A stretch of 35,111 nucleotides of DNA from a virus (IMGVR_UViG_3300046751_001171:1-35111); one strand, 5' to 3'; shown: positions 6,022 to 13,603, numbered from the stretch's first letter. The notes: generated from the letters alone by a model not told the origin. Program-made: numbers and translations.

Positions 6022-6084
6022 GCTGTGGTGTGGAGGGAGTCCGTTTTAGGGTTTCGGGCTCCCTCACTACCGCAGCCATTTTTT
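6022..6084 (+). terminator. Rho-independent terminator
   Basis: Two 22-base arms (6022-6043 and 6055-6076) pair with two mismatches and a few G-T pairs around an 11-base loop; the inner part GGGAGTCCG/CGGGCTCCC is unbroken. Six T follow at 6079-6084. It ends the unit from the tRNAs to the putative ssDNA-binding gene; the polymerase leader begins directly after the T-run. Confidence 0.88.
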
Positions 6085-6097
6085 AACCACACACCAC
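6085..6097 (+). promoter_or_regulatory. Conserved leader AACCACACACCA, copy 3
   Basis: AACCACACACCAC follows the terminator T-run and lies nine bases before ATG 6107 of the polymerase. CACACCAC (6090-6097) is fully complementary to GTGGTGTG (6025-6032) in the terminator's 5' arm, so the leader could pair with it when the terminator is not formed. Confidence 0.6.
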
Positions 6098-6106
6098 AAA
6101 AACAGT

Positions 6107-8002
6107 ATGGAAAAATTTGCAGCATTAGATTTTGAAACCTACTACTCTAAGACCTATTCGATTCAGGGTAGTAGTACATATCAGTATGTTAATCATCCTG
6201 AATTCGATGCCTATCTTGTAGCGATATGGAGCCCGGATCTTTCCTATGTTGGAAAGACATCAGATTTTAAAGATTGGAAAAAATTTGATGGGTATACCTT
6301 TATCGCGCACAACGCATCGTTCGATCAGCGATGCTTTGAGAAATGCGTTGAGCAAGGCATCATCCCTGACATCAAAGTAGATTGGATCTGTACCGCGGAT
6401 ATGTGCGTATATTTTCAGTATCAGCGGAATCTAAAGGGTTCAGCTAAGGAGATATTGAATGCAGACATGGACAAGGCTGTCCGTGAAAACATGAAGGACA
6501 AGACTTGGGAAGATATGATTGCGATGGATGAATCCAAGCAGGTTCTTGAGTACGCATTGGATGACGCGAAATATACTTATCAAATATTCCAAGAGCTCTA
6601 CGACCATTGGCCTGAGACCGAGCGGCTATTGTCCAGATTAACGCGGGCAATGTCATGGGAAGGATTACCTATCGATGTAAACAAGCTAGACGATGGGATT
6701 AATCGTTTGGAAGAAACTTTATTCCAGGCGAAGAAAGCATTGCCCTGGTATGGAGAGATCGATCCGGATACGAAAAAGGAATATGTAATATATTCGAAGA
6801 AAGCGATGGCGATAGAATGCCGGAAAGCAGGGGTTGAGCCTCCCAAGAGTCTCGCCAAGGACAGTCCAGCGCTAGCCGATTGGATTGCTGAGCATGGAGA
6901 CAAGCTGACCTTTGTATCAGCTATGCAGAATCATAATCGGATCAATATGCATTTACAGCGATTGAAATCGGTCAGGGATCGTCTGACCACCGAAGACAGA
7001 ATGTCATACAATCTGAAATATTTTGGTGCGGATGCCACCGGAAGATGGAGTGGGGATGCCGGTTTCAATGTTCAGAATATGCCTCGGGAGACGAAGTACG
7101 GGGTAAACATTCGAAATGTTATTACCGCACCTGAGGGTAAGACATTTATTGTCTCCGACCTTTCACAGATTGAGCCTAGGCTTACTGCCTTTATCGCAGG
7201 CGACATGGATTTCCTAAAATTGATAAAGCAGGGAATGAGTCCATATGAAGCGCATGCTCGACAGACGATGGGATGGACAGGCGGGAAATTGAAGGATGAG
7301 GATCCTGAGCTTTATCTTTTGGCTAAGGTTCGTGTTCTTCAGCTTGGGTACGGCTCCGGATGGCATAAGTTCGCAGAGACTGTTAAACAGTATGGTCAGC
7401 AACAAATTCTGGACATGGATTTCAGTCGTAAGGACGAAGTAAAATTCCAGAATTTTGCGAATACATATCAGCCGGGCAAAGGATCTATGTACCCTACCCT
7501 TTCGACCTACGACCGTAGACAATGGGTTAACGCCTACATTCAAGTCCAGGATTTTCGGGACAAGAACCCAAAGATCACACATCAATGGAAGAGTCTTGAT
7601 CGTCAATTAAAAGAGGCAGCGGGTGCGGGTGATGATTTTGATAATGAGATCCCGAGCGGTCGTCGTTTAAAATACTTCCGTTGTCGCCACGAGACTGACG
7701 GGGTAACAGTAGCTACACAAAAAGGTAGTGTCCGTCGGGTAAAGATGTACGGAGCTAATCTTTTTCAGAACAGTGTTCAGGCAACTGCCCGTGATTGCTT
7801 CGGTCATATACTTAAAAATCTGCATGAGCATGGATTCAAAGTTGTTCTTCATGTTCACGATGAAGTCGTCGTGGAAGTAGATGAGGAGAATGCCCTGCAT
7901 GCCAAGGCGGACATACAGGAATTGATGAAGCAAGGTCCCGAGTGGATGAAGGATGTACCGCTCGATTCAGAAGCAATTATAACCAAGGAGTACACGAAAT
8001 GA
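6107..8002 (+). CDS. Family A DNA polymerase with 3'-5' exonuclease
   Basis: A 631-residue replicative polymerase of the phage PolI type. The N-terminal DnaQ-like exonuclease is intact: Exo I DFET (Asp8, Glu10), Exo II AHNASFD (Asp73), Exo III YALDDAKYTYQ (Asp152/153, Tyr157). The polymerase domain has TGRWSG (311-316), motif A DLSQIEPR (351-358), motif B around AKVRVLQLGYGSG (406-418) and motif C HVHDE (583-586) with the two catalytic acids. There is no 5'-3' exonuclease domain, as usual for phage enzymes. The start follows the AACCACACACCA leader rather than a ribosome site. Its end overlaps the kinase gene as ATGA. Proofreading and polymerase sites all look functional. Confidence 0.97.
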   Translation: MEKFAALDFETYYSKTYSIQGSSTYQYVNHPEFDAYLVAIWSPDLSYVGKTSDFKDWKKFDGYTFIAHNASFDQRCFEKCVEQGIIPDIKVDWICTADMCVYFQYQRNLKGSAKEILNADMDKAVRENMKDKTWEDMIAMDESKQVLEYALDDAKYTYQIFQELYDHWPETERLLSRLTRAMSWEGLPIDVNKLDDGINRLEETLFQAKKALPWYGEIDPDTKKEYVIYSKKAMAIECRKAGVEPPKSLAKDSPALADWIAEHGDKLTFVSAMQNHNRINMHLQRLKSVRDRLTTEDRMSYNLKYFGADATGRWSGDAGFNVQNMPRETKYGVNIRNVITAPEGKTFIVSDLSQIEPRLTAFIAGDMDFLKLIKQGMSPYEAHARQTMGWTGGKLKDEDPELYLLAKVRVLQLGYGSGWHKFAETVKQYGQQQILDMDFSRKDEVKFQNFANTYQPGKGSMYPTLSTYDRRQWVNAYIQVQDFRDKNPKITHQWKSLDRQLKEAAGAGDDFDNEIPSGRRLKYFRCRHETDGVTVATQKGSVRRVKMYGANLFQNSVQATARDCFGHILKNLHEHGFKVVLHVHDEVVVEVDEENALHAKADIQELMKQGPEWMKDVPLDSEAIITKEYTK

Positions 8003-8571
8003 TTATTGGATTAACAGGATTCAAGGGCTGCGGAAAAAGTACTGTGGCTGAAATTTTAGAGGAGCGAATGGGATATAAGATTAGAAGTTTCGCGACTCCG
8101 ATTAAAGATATGCTTCAGGCAATGGGTTTGTCCCGCGAAGAATTATATGACCCAGAGATTAAAGAACGGGTGATTGAGGATTTTGAAAAAAGTCCAAGAG
8201 AAATGATGCAAACGCTAGGCACGGAATGGGGGCGCATGTTAGTGTCGTCAGACATATGGGTCACGGCTTTGATGAGACAGTTAAACGATGAAGATAATTA
8301 TGTCATTGATGATGTCCGATTTCCGAATGAGGCGGCCGCGATTCATGCAAGAGGTGGAAAGATTGTTCGCGTCGTGCGTCCGGCTGATCCATCCAAAGCG
8401 GATAATCACATATCCGAGCAGGGGCTCAACGCTGAGCAGATAGATTATGAATTACAGAACCTGAGCTGTTATCGCACAGATCTGGAATTCGCAACAATTA
8501 GAACATTAGAAGAGGTACTTTATTATGGAGCTATTTTCGATCCCGAATCTAAGCGCATCTCAAGTCAGTAA
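7999..8571 (+). CDS. Deoxynucleoside monophosphate kinase
   Basis: A 190-residue P-loop kinase. Walker A is GFKGCGKST (residues 7-15) after a beta strand at the very N-terminus; YVIDDVRFPNEA is the signature of phage T4 gp1-type dNMP kinases. Such enzymes phosphorylate dNMPs to dNDPs to feed phage DNA synthesis. The ATG at 7999 overlaps the polymerase stop (ATGA) and gives the expected short strand before the P-loop; a longer in-frame upstream start would only add off-frame polymerase sequence. The 3' end overlaps the primase-helicase gene by 47 bases. The family call is good; substrate range is inferred. Confidence 0.9.
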   Translation: MIIGLTGFKGCGKSTVAEILEERMGYKIRSFATPIKDMLQAMGLSREELYDPEIKERVIEDFEKSPREMMQTLGTEWGRMLVSSDIWVTALMRQLNDEDNYVIDDVRFPNEAAAIHARGGKIVRVVRPADPSKADNHISEQGLNAEQIDYELQNLSCYRTDLEFATIRTLEEVLYYGAIFDPESKRISSQ

Positions 8572-10621
8572 GATCAAGCCATGGGAGCTTGATTTTGAGT
8601 TGCCGGAATTTAAAAATTCCAACGATTACAAATCATGGGCGGCCAGACCGACCACAAAATATAACGCATATTCTACCGCTGAGGGAGTAGATCCAAATCA
8701 GCGGGTAAGCTCACAAAATCCTGCACAGTATCTTCATGGTGTCTGCGTCGATTGGGATGCCACATTTACGGATGAGCAATTCGAGGAGATTGTCAGACGA
8801 TTGATCGACCACGAATATCCGGTGAATTATATCAGCCGGAGTTACAATGGTGGAATCCATGCTGTTTGGTTTTTCGAGGAGAAGATATTTCTTCACGGGC
8901 CAAAGAGTAATGTTCGATTCCTGAAACGCCTGGCCAAGGAAATGAAACTTGATGGACGGGATGCACTGGCTCGCGGATTCGACGCGGGTAATTTTGAGAG
9001 ACAGCATTATCTCCTGCATGGCACAGATTGGCGCCCGGTTAGTCCTAATGCTAGAATTGCAACCAGCCTCTTAAATTATTGGCAGTACGAAGAATCAAAA
9101 TCTTCTGACTTCACAGGACAGGGCCCAGCCATACCTCTCGATGTTGTATTTGAGGAAGTAAAAAAGGTTTGGCCTGATCATCAATGGCCGGGTGAGTTTG
9201 TGGAAGGAAGTCGTGGACCTACTTATTGGGATCCGGGCGGGCAACATAAGAGCGTTAACTCAGCGATTGTTCGAGAGACCGGCATGCAGGTATTCAACAT
9301 GCCGAAAGGTTTCTATACATGGGCTGAGATTTTATCACCCGGATTTGTTCAGGAATTCGAGGTCGGCAGAATTGGCGAAGCAATTAAGGATTACTGGACG
9401 GATGGTAGAAATTACTTCATCGAGGATGGAAGAGGCGGGTTCTATATTAATTCAAAAGAGGATGCCCTACTCGATCTGCAATGCAGATATAATTTAGGAT
9501 CCAGACCCGGTCGGCATGAGAATGTTTCTGAATCCCGTCGAGCCCTTCATATGATTAATTCCAACAAGCGAATTGATGCGGGCATCCCATTTTGTTTTAC
9601 GAAAGCAAGGATCGTTAAGCATGAGAATGGTTTATACTTTAACACTGCAAAGATTCGCCCGATCGCACCTGCTGATGATAGTGGTTCATGGGGCGAAGGC
9701 TTTCCGACAATTGCGAGTTGGATGGAGCATATGCTTGGTGAGGAGCAACTGAAGTATGAATTAGCATGGTTGGCCTATGCGTACGCAAATGCGTACGCTG
9801 GAGTTCCCAAGCGAGGGCATGCGCACTTTCTTGTCGGTCCTCCTAATTGCGGGAAAACTTTGTATAACAGTGTAATACTCGGAGGTTTGTTGGGTGGAGG
9901 TATTAAGGCTTCCGATTATCTCACAGGCAAAGAGGAATGGACGGAACATTTATTTGAGTTTGGGGCTTGGTTAGTCGATGACGAAGCACCAACCGCATCA
10001 TCCGCGATGCATACAGCTTTTACAGCCCGTCTAAAAGAGCATACCGCCAATGATACATTTCTGATTAAGGGTAAGTTCAAGAAATCAGGACGGGCTTATT
10101 GGAGAGGTAGAATTAGTATTACACTCAATTCTGATCCTGTTTCCATGCAGTTACTTCCAGATCTGGACATGTCCATTCGAGATAAGCTTATGATCTTTCA
10201 ATGTAATAACGGATTTCCGTTCACATGGGAGACCAAGGGTGAAGCAATGAAAGAACTTCCGGCCTTCGCCCGCTGGCTTCTGAACTACGAGATACCATCT
10301 GAAATGGCTGATCTAAGGTTCGGGGTTAAGGCATTTCTGAATGAAAACATACAACTTCTTGCATCTGCGGACAGTCGTTATTCTCACATCATTGAGCTCA
10401 TTCAGATGTTCAGAAAGACTTTGAAAGATGAATCATGGGAAGGCACATGCTCCGAACTTTTGGTTGTACTCTCAGCAAATGATAACAACCGGGTTCTGCT
10501 CAAAGATCTAAATTCAAAGAAGCTTGGGTGGGGGTTGAAGCATATGATTTCCAAAGGATTTAATTTCATTGAGCGATCAGCTAAGGAACAGTACGGCTGG
10601 AAAATCCTCGGCTCGGGATGA
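8525..10621 (+). CDS. Primase-polymerase / SF3 helicase fusion
   Basis: A 698-residue replication protein. The N-terminal part looks like an archaeo-eukaryotic-type primase (AEP/PrimPol): VDWDAT gives the D-x-D pair (Asp76, Asp78) and GGIHAVW the s-x-H motif (His112). The C-terminal part is a superfamily 3/D5-like helicase: Walker A VGPPNCGKT at about 437-445, Walker B WLVDDEAP near 481-488, and the sensor-type strand ISITLNSDP near 530-538. The protein would unwind and prime at the fork alongside the PolA upstream. A GAGG ribosome site precedes the ATG, which lies inside the kinase gene; the stop overlaps the next ATG. The helicase is certain; the primase call is by motif order. Confidence 0.92.
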   Translation: MELFSIPNLSASQVSKIKPWELDFELPEFKNSNDYKSWAARPTTKYNAYSTAEGVDPNQRVSSQNPAQYLHGVCVDWDATFTDEQFEEIVRRLIDHEYPVNYISRSYNGGIHAVWFFEEKIFLHGPKSNVRFLKRLAKEMKLDGRDALARGFDAGNFERQHYLLHGTDWRPVSPNARIATSLLNYWQYEESKSSDFTGQGPAIPLDVVFEEVKKVWPDHQWPGEFVEGSRGPTYWDPGGQHKSVNSAIVRETGMQVFNMPKGFYTWAEILSPGFVQEFEVGRIGEAIKDYWTDGRNYFIEDGRGGFYINSKEDALLDLQCRYNLGSRPGRHENVSESRRALHMINSNKRIDAGIPFCFTKARIVKHENGLYFNTAKIRPIAPADDSGSWGEGFPTIASWMEHMLGEEQLKYELAWLAYAYANAYAGVPKRGHAHFLVGPPNCGKTLYNSVILGGLLGGGIKASDYLTGKEEWTEHLFEFGAWLVDDEAPTASSAMHTAFTARLKEHTANDTFLIKGKFKKSGRAYWRGRISITLNSDPVSMQLLPDLDMSIRDKLMIFQCNNGFPFTWETKGEAMKELPAFARWLLNYEIPSEMADLRFGVKAFLNENIQLLASADSRYSHIIELIQMFRKTLKDESWEGTCSELLVVLSANDNNRVLLKDLNSKKLGWGLKHMISKGFNFIERSAKEQYGWKILGSG

Positions 10622-11034
10622 ATAAAAAACGAGGAGTCTTTTACGAGTACCGGTTTTTCTCGAACATTTTAGACCGGGGGTATGAGCTTTTCATACCTGC
10701 CGGCGAGGACCTACCGGTTGATTGCGTGGTCCAGAACCGTGCAGGAAAGCTCTTTAGAGTGCAAATCAAGGGAACAAGCAGCCCGGAGACCAAAAGCCGC
10801 AAAGAGCCCCGCTATAAGGTTCTGGCAGGAACGGGCCGAAAATCTAAAGTGTCGATAGATTGCACAAAAGTCGACATACTTTGTGCTTATGTCGAACCGG
10901 TCGACGCATGGTACATAATACCGTGCATGGAGCTTAATAACACTTTATCGGTTTGGTTCTACCCCCACAGCGGACAGTCCACGGCTCACACCGAGCAATT
11001 CCGCGAGAATTGGGATTTGTTTAAGACTGTGTAA
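10618..11034 (+). CDS. PD-(D/E)XK nuclease, probable Holliday-junction-resolvase type
   Basis: A 138-residue small nuclease. It has Glu10 in an N-terminal helix, Asp35 in DLPVDCVV, and Gln49-x-Lys51 in RVQIKGTSS, the E...D...QxK layout of resolvase-like and group-I-intron-endonuclease-like PD-(D/E)XK proteins. The length fits a minimal single-domain resolvase. The ATG overlaps the helicase stop (ATGA). It is the last gene of the plus-strand replication operon and its 3' end meets a convergent gene with a 14-base overlap. It likely resolves branched replication intermediates before packaging; a restriction-like role is possible but less likely here. Confidence 0.85.
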   Translation: MNKKRGVFYEYRFFSNILDRGYELFIPAGEDLPVDCVVQNRAGKLFRVQIKGTSSPETKSRKEPRYKVLAGTGRKSKVSIDCTKVDILCAYVEPVDAWYIIPCMELNNTLSVWFYPHSGQSTAHTEQFRENWDLFKTV

Positions 11035-11308
11035 AAAAGCCTGAGGCCCGAAGCCTGACTCTTACGGATTCCTCGGATACACCAATAGCCTTGGCAATTG
11101 TCTTCGGATGAACACCTGCCTCGTAACGCGCAAATATCAAATTTTTACATTTACGCATACGGTTGGACATCTTCCTCTGTTCCGCCCGATAGAGGTAATT
11201 CTTTTTCTTCTTAGGTTTTTTTGGGGCGGGTACGGAGAACGCAGCTCGTACCTCATCTACCTCCAGACCTAGTTTTTCAAGAATCGGATTCTTCTTTATC
11301 TTCCCCAT
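11021..11308 (-). CDS. Helix-turn-helix DNA-binding protein (candidate repressor)
   Basis: A 95-residue, very basic protein. Residues 25-55 form a Lys/Pro-rich arm (APKKPKKKKNYLYRAEQRK); residues 63-93 contain a helix-turn-helix (RYEAGVHPKTIAKAIGVSEE, then a recognition helix SVRVRLRASGF). It is transcribed leftward with the gene at 11277 from the promoter at 11604-11632 and overlaps that gene by 32 bases. A perfect 11-base palindrome overlaps the promoter -10, which would suit autoregulation. Position next to attP and integrase fits a lysogeny regulator, although it lacks the peptidase domain of CI-type repressors. Regulatory target is inferred. Confidence 0.8.
   Translation of the reverse strand: MGKIKKNPILEKLGLEVDEVRAAFSVPAPKKPKKKKNYLYRAEQRKMSNRMRKCKNLIFARYEAGVHPKTIAKAIGVSEESVRVRLRASGFFTQS
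11034..11058 (-). terminator. Possible weak terminator at the convergent junction
   Basis: On the minus strand AGGC-TTCGG-GCCT is followed by CAGGC and a run of six T. The stem is only four pairs. It lies inside the end of the HTH coding region, facing the replication operon. Confidence 0.3.
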
Positions 11309-11558
11309 AGCCGATCGAGAAACATTCCGATACTGATTGCTTTGGGGGAAAGTCTACTGCGCCTTCACTCCAAATTTCAGTATTCTTCTCATTGAATTCA
11401 AAATGTACCTTGATCATTATATCAGCGCACATTTCATTTTCTAATGCACACAATCTGATCTGAGGAATCAATTCTTCCGAGATCTGCTTCGCTTGAATAC
11501 TAACTGACTCAAGCATGTCGTTTTCCACTTCTTTTTGCTTATCTAACCAATCTTTCAT
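11277..11558 (-). CDS. Hypothetical protein, first gene of the leftward unit
   Basis: A 93-residue acidic protein, helical in the first two thirds (VENDMLESVSIQAKQISEEL), with two cysteines (RLCALENEMC) and a C-terminal beta stretch ending in an acidic tail. I recognise no domain. It is the promoter-proximal gene of the leftward unit, about 40 bases after the expected transcription start, and it overlaps the HTH gene. Such small partners of a phage DNA-binding protein can be antirepressors, toxins or antitoxins; nothing here decides between these. Confidence 0.72.
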   Translation of the reverse strand: MKDWLDKQKEVENDMLESVSIQAKQISEELIPQIRLCALENEMCADIMIKVHFEFNEKNTEIWSEGAVDFPPKQSVSECFSIGYGEDKEESDS

Positions 11559-11603
11559 TTTACTTGCCTATGCGCATATTAGGCGCCATATCGTATAATA
11601 TAC

Positions 11604-11632
11604 ATTGTATAGACTTGCACTACACTTGTCAA
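11604..11632 (-). promoter_or_regulatory. Strong sigma-70-type promoter with palindromic operator
   Basis: Minus strand: TTGACA (11632-11627), a 17-base spacer, then TACAAT (11609-11604), five of six bases of TATAAT. It points at the genes 11558 and 11308. A perfect palindrome around one central base, ATACA-T-TGTAT (11600-11610), overlaps the -10 box and is a natural operator candidate. Confidence 0.75.
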
Positions 11633-11766
11633 CTTACTGTAAATCAACACTTTGCCCGGATGGCGGAATTGGTAGACGCGCCGGATTCAAAATCTTGATT
11701 TAGGGTACTAGATATAGTGTAGGTCCCGCATAAACACTGGACTTTATGAAAAACCCACACTACATC
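11618..11766. repeat. Inverted repeats around the candidate attP (arm-site-like)
   Basis: The octamer CACTACAC (11618-11625) recurs inverted as TAGTGTAG (11715-11722) and in direct orientation within CCCACACTACATC (11754-11766). The last two belong to a larger inverted repeat, GATATAGTGTAGGT (11711-11724) against ACCCACACTACATC (11753-11766), 12 of 14 paired, with CATAAA/TTTATG (11729-11734, 11743-11748) nested inside. Sites of one sequence flanking a recombination core are typical of integrase or excisionase arm sites. Confidence 0.5.
11654..11694 (+). other. Candidate attP core: 5' half of a tRNA-Leu(CAA) gene
   Basis: About 41 bases read as the 5' half of a bacterial tRNA-Leu: acceptor arm GCCCGGA, D arm TGGCGGAATTGGTAGACGCG, anticodon stem CCGGA and loop TTCAAAA (anticodon CAA). 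The match stops two bases into the 3' side of the anticodon stem (TCTTG instead of TCCGG), and no variable arm, T arm or acceptor 3' strand follows. It is therefore a tRNA identity segment, not a tRNA gene. It lies just upstream of the integrase, the normal place for attP. Unusually, the phage carries the 5' half, ending at the anticodon loop. Confidence 0.75.
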
Positions 11767-11775
11767 AAGAGAATG

Positions 11776-11790
11776 AACCACACACCACCT
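11776..11790 (+). promoter_or_regulatory. Conserved leader AACCACACACCA, copy 4
   Basis: AACCACACACCACCT directly before the integrase ATG at 11791; identical through the ATG to copy 2. It fixes the integrase start, since no ribosome site is present. Confidence 0.65.
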
Positions 11791-12921
11791 ATGCGCAAAT
11801 TAAGCGCTAAATCCCGAGTAGGCACACGCATATATCGTAAGAATGCGAATAGTGTTTTCTTCTACCGTCCGATGGTCGATGGAAAGCAATATTACTTCCC
11901 TCTCGGATATGATAAACGCCAGGCATTGGATCTTGCTGATAAGATTCGTGCAGCCAAAACATTGCACCCTATAAAAGAGGTGATCGAGATGTTTAACCGA
12001 AAACGGTTTCAGGCAGAGAAAGATCCGACTCCAAAAGTCTCGGATGTTGAAAAACGATTGCGTGAAAATCAGGCAGCTCTCGGGCTAGCCCCAAAAACGG
12101 TTAAAGATTATTTGGATAACCTGAAACGGGTGATCCGTGTCGTTACCAATAAAAAGGATGTCGATAATTTCGACTGCGGAGAATTGAATGAGAGTTTTAT
12201 CAATGGATATAAAACACTAGCTCTCCACGGGCTGACCGATGAAGGGGAGATTCAGTCGAGAAAAAGAACAATCAATGCGAAGCTGAGAGCCACGAAAGCG
12301 ATATTTAACCATAAGATATTTGATGGTTTTTGCGTAGATTTTAATGAATCACTTCAGGAAGCTGATTTCTTTAAAAAGCTGGGCAAGCAGTATAAACTAC
12401 CGCCAATGGATTTAATCCAAAAGACCTTCGACCTTTGGCATACGACCAATGGGGATGTCCATACGCTTATGGGATTGTCCCTGATTTTTGGACTGAGACG
12501 AAATGAAGTATATCATTCCAGAAGATCATGGTTTAATCTCGAAGGGGACAAGGCGCGGGTGAATGTCGAAGCGGAAAAAAAGTTTCGACCTAAAGGTGGA
12601 CACGAAGGACACAGCATGGGGAACAAAGCATTAGCCAAAAGAATTCTTAATAAAGCGTCGGGCGACGACTATTTAATTAAGAATCGTGCGGATAATGGAC
12701 GACCGGTATATAGCGAAGCCTTGGAATTATTGCGGGATATCGGCTGGGACAGACCGAGCCCATTGCATGAACTGCGAAAACTGTTTGGGTCCTATGTTTC
12801 TACGACCGAGAGTCTGTATACCTCGCAAAAATATTGCAGGCATGCCGATTCAAAGACTACTAGCGAAAGCTACAGCGATCTGATCGAAGATAAAAAAGTA
12901 ATCGCCTGCTGGGCTGCTTAG
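11791..12921 (+). CDS. int: Tyrosine recombinase (phage integrase)
   Basis: A 376-residue integrase. The catalytic set is visible: box I Arg in FGLRRNEVY, a beta-hairpin Lys region in EAEKKFRPKGG, HELR (His326, Arg329), the second His in CRHAD (His351) and the nucleophile in SESYSDL (Tyr361). The first 60 residues look like an AP2-type arm-binding domain (FYRPMVDGKQYYFPLGY), followed by a core-binding helical domain. The start at 11791 was preferred over an in-frame ATG 45 bases upstream because it abuts the AACCACACACCACCT leader. It lies next to the tRNA-Leu fragment and inverted repeats, so it probably inserts the phage at the host tRNA-Leu gene. Confidence 0.94.
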   Translation: MRKLSAKSRVGTRIYRKNANSVFFYRPMVDGKQYYFPLGYDKRQALDLADKIRAAKTLHPIKEVIEMFNRKRFQAEKDPTPKVSDVEKRLRENQAALGLAPKTVKDYLDNLKRVIRVVTNKKDVDNFDCGELNESFINGYKTLALHGLTDEGEIQSRKRTINAKLRATKAIFNHKIFDGFCVDFNESLQEADFFKKLGKQYKLPPMDLIQKTFDLWHTTNGDVHTLMGLSLIFGLRRNEVYHSRRSWFNLEGDKARVNVEAEKKFRPKGGHEGHSMGNKALAKRILNKASGDDYLIKNRADNGRPVYSEALELLRDIGWDRPSPLHELRKLFGSYVSTTESLYTSQKYCRHADSKTTSESYSDLIEDKKVIACWAA

Positions 12922-12922
12922 C

Positions 12923-13603
12923 CTAGAAGCTCTTCCCGTAAAGATGCCCGATGGACATTTCTCGGAGTGCCCACGGGTATTCTTTATGGGTTGCGACCAT
13001 TAAGCATATCTTAAAGCTTCGGCCACGGATATTGGTAAAGACTTTCATATGTTCTTTTACCATACCTTTATATTGGCCTTTGGTTTTACCCTCTTCGTTT
13101 TGGACATACAGAAAAATATGCCCGCAGGAATTTTTGTGGAATCTTAGATCAACCCGGTGAATTTGTTTTTCATTATGCTCATCGCCAAGATGCATCCAAT
13201 GGGTTTCCGCGATTGATAAGTAGGAATCTCGAAAATACAGAGGATCGGTAACCGTACCCTCCCCGATCACAGAATCCGCGAATGGACTAGCTTTATACCG
13301 CCCACGATATAAATAGCCTTGTCCTGATGTAGATAGGACTACTCCTCGATCGCTTTCTGTAAATTCCGTGTCAAGATCCGTAAATGGGTCAGTGAATTGC
13401 GGGAAATTTGGGTCGTTAAAGTCGGTCAGTACCGTCTTCTTTATGTCGTTCTCCCGGGTAACACAGAACATATCTGAAGAATTATCCCGTGTTGTGATCG
13501 AAGTAATGTCTTCGGCATCAAAAGGACCCGCAAGTGCGCTCATGCGCTCATTAAAAACATACCCCTTAAACTTTGAGGCAGGTACTGATCCGGTGAATGT
13601 CAT
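12923..13603 (-). CDS. Hypothetical tail-region protein
   Basis: A 226-residue protein, the last gene of the leftward structural run and convergent with the integrase (one base between stops). It is beta-rich with many aromatics; recognisable stretches are FTDPFTDLDTEFTESDRG and the C-terminal HKEYPWALREMSIGHLYGKSF. Repeated short strands suggest a tail adhesin or a cap-like protein that closes the tail tip, but no family is certain. A small hairpin (GGGC-GTA-GCCC) lies immediately before its ATG and no ribosome site is evident. Confidence 0.75.
   Translation of the reverse strand: MTFTGSVPASKFKGYVFNERMSALAGPFDAEDITSITTRDNSSDMFCVTRENDIKKTVLTDFNDPNFPQFTDPFTDLDTEFTESDRGVVLSTSGQGYLYRGRYKASPFADSVIGEGTVTDPLYFRDSYLSIAETHWMHLGDEHNEKQIHRVDLRFHKNSCGHIFLYVQNEEGKTKGQYKGMVKEHMKVFTNIRGRSFKICLMVATHKEYPWALREMSIGHLYGKSF

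Noticed and set aside
5219-6125. Two long minus-strand frames (202 and 245 codons) under the putative ssDNA-binding gene
   Set aside because: The plus frame has a ribosome site, a terminator after it and operon context; the minus frames have none of these.
11654-11745. A complete or intron-containing tRNA-Leu gene
   Set aside because: Only the 5' half is present; no T arm or 3' acceptor strand could be found downstream, so attP identity is the better reading.
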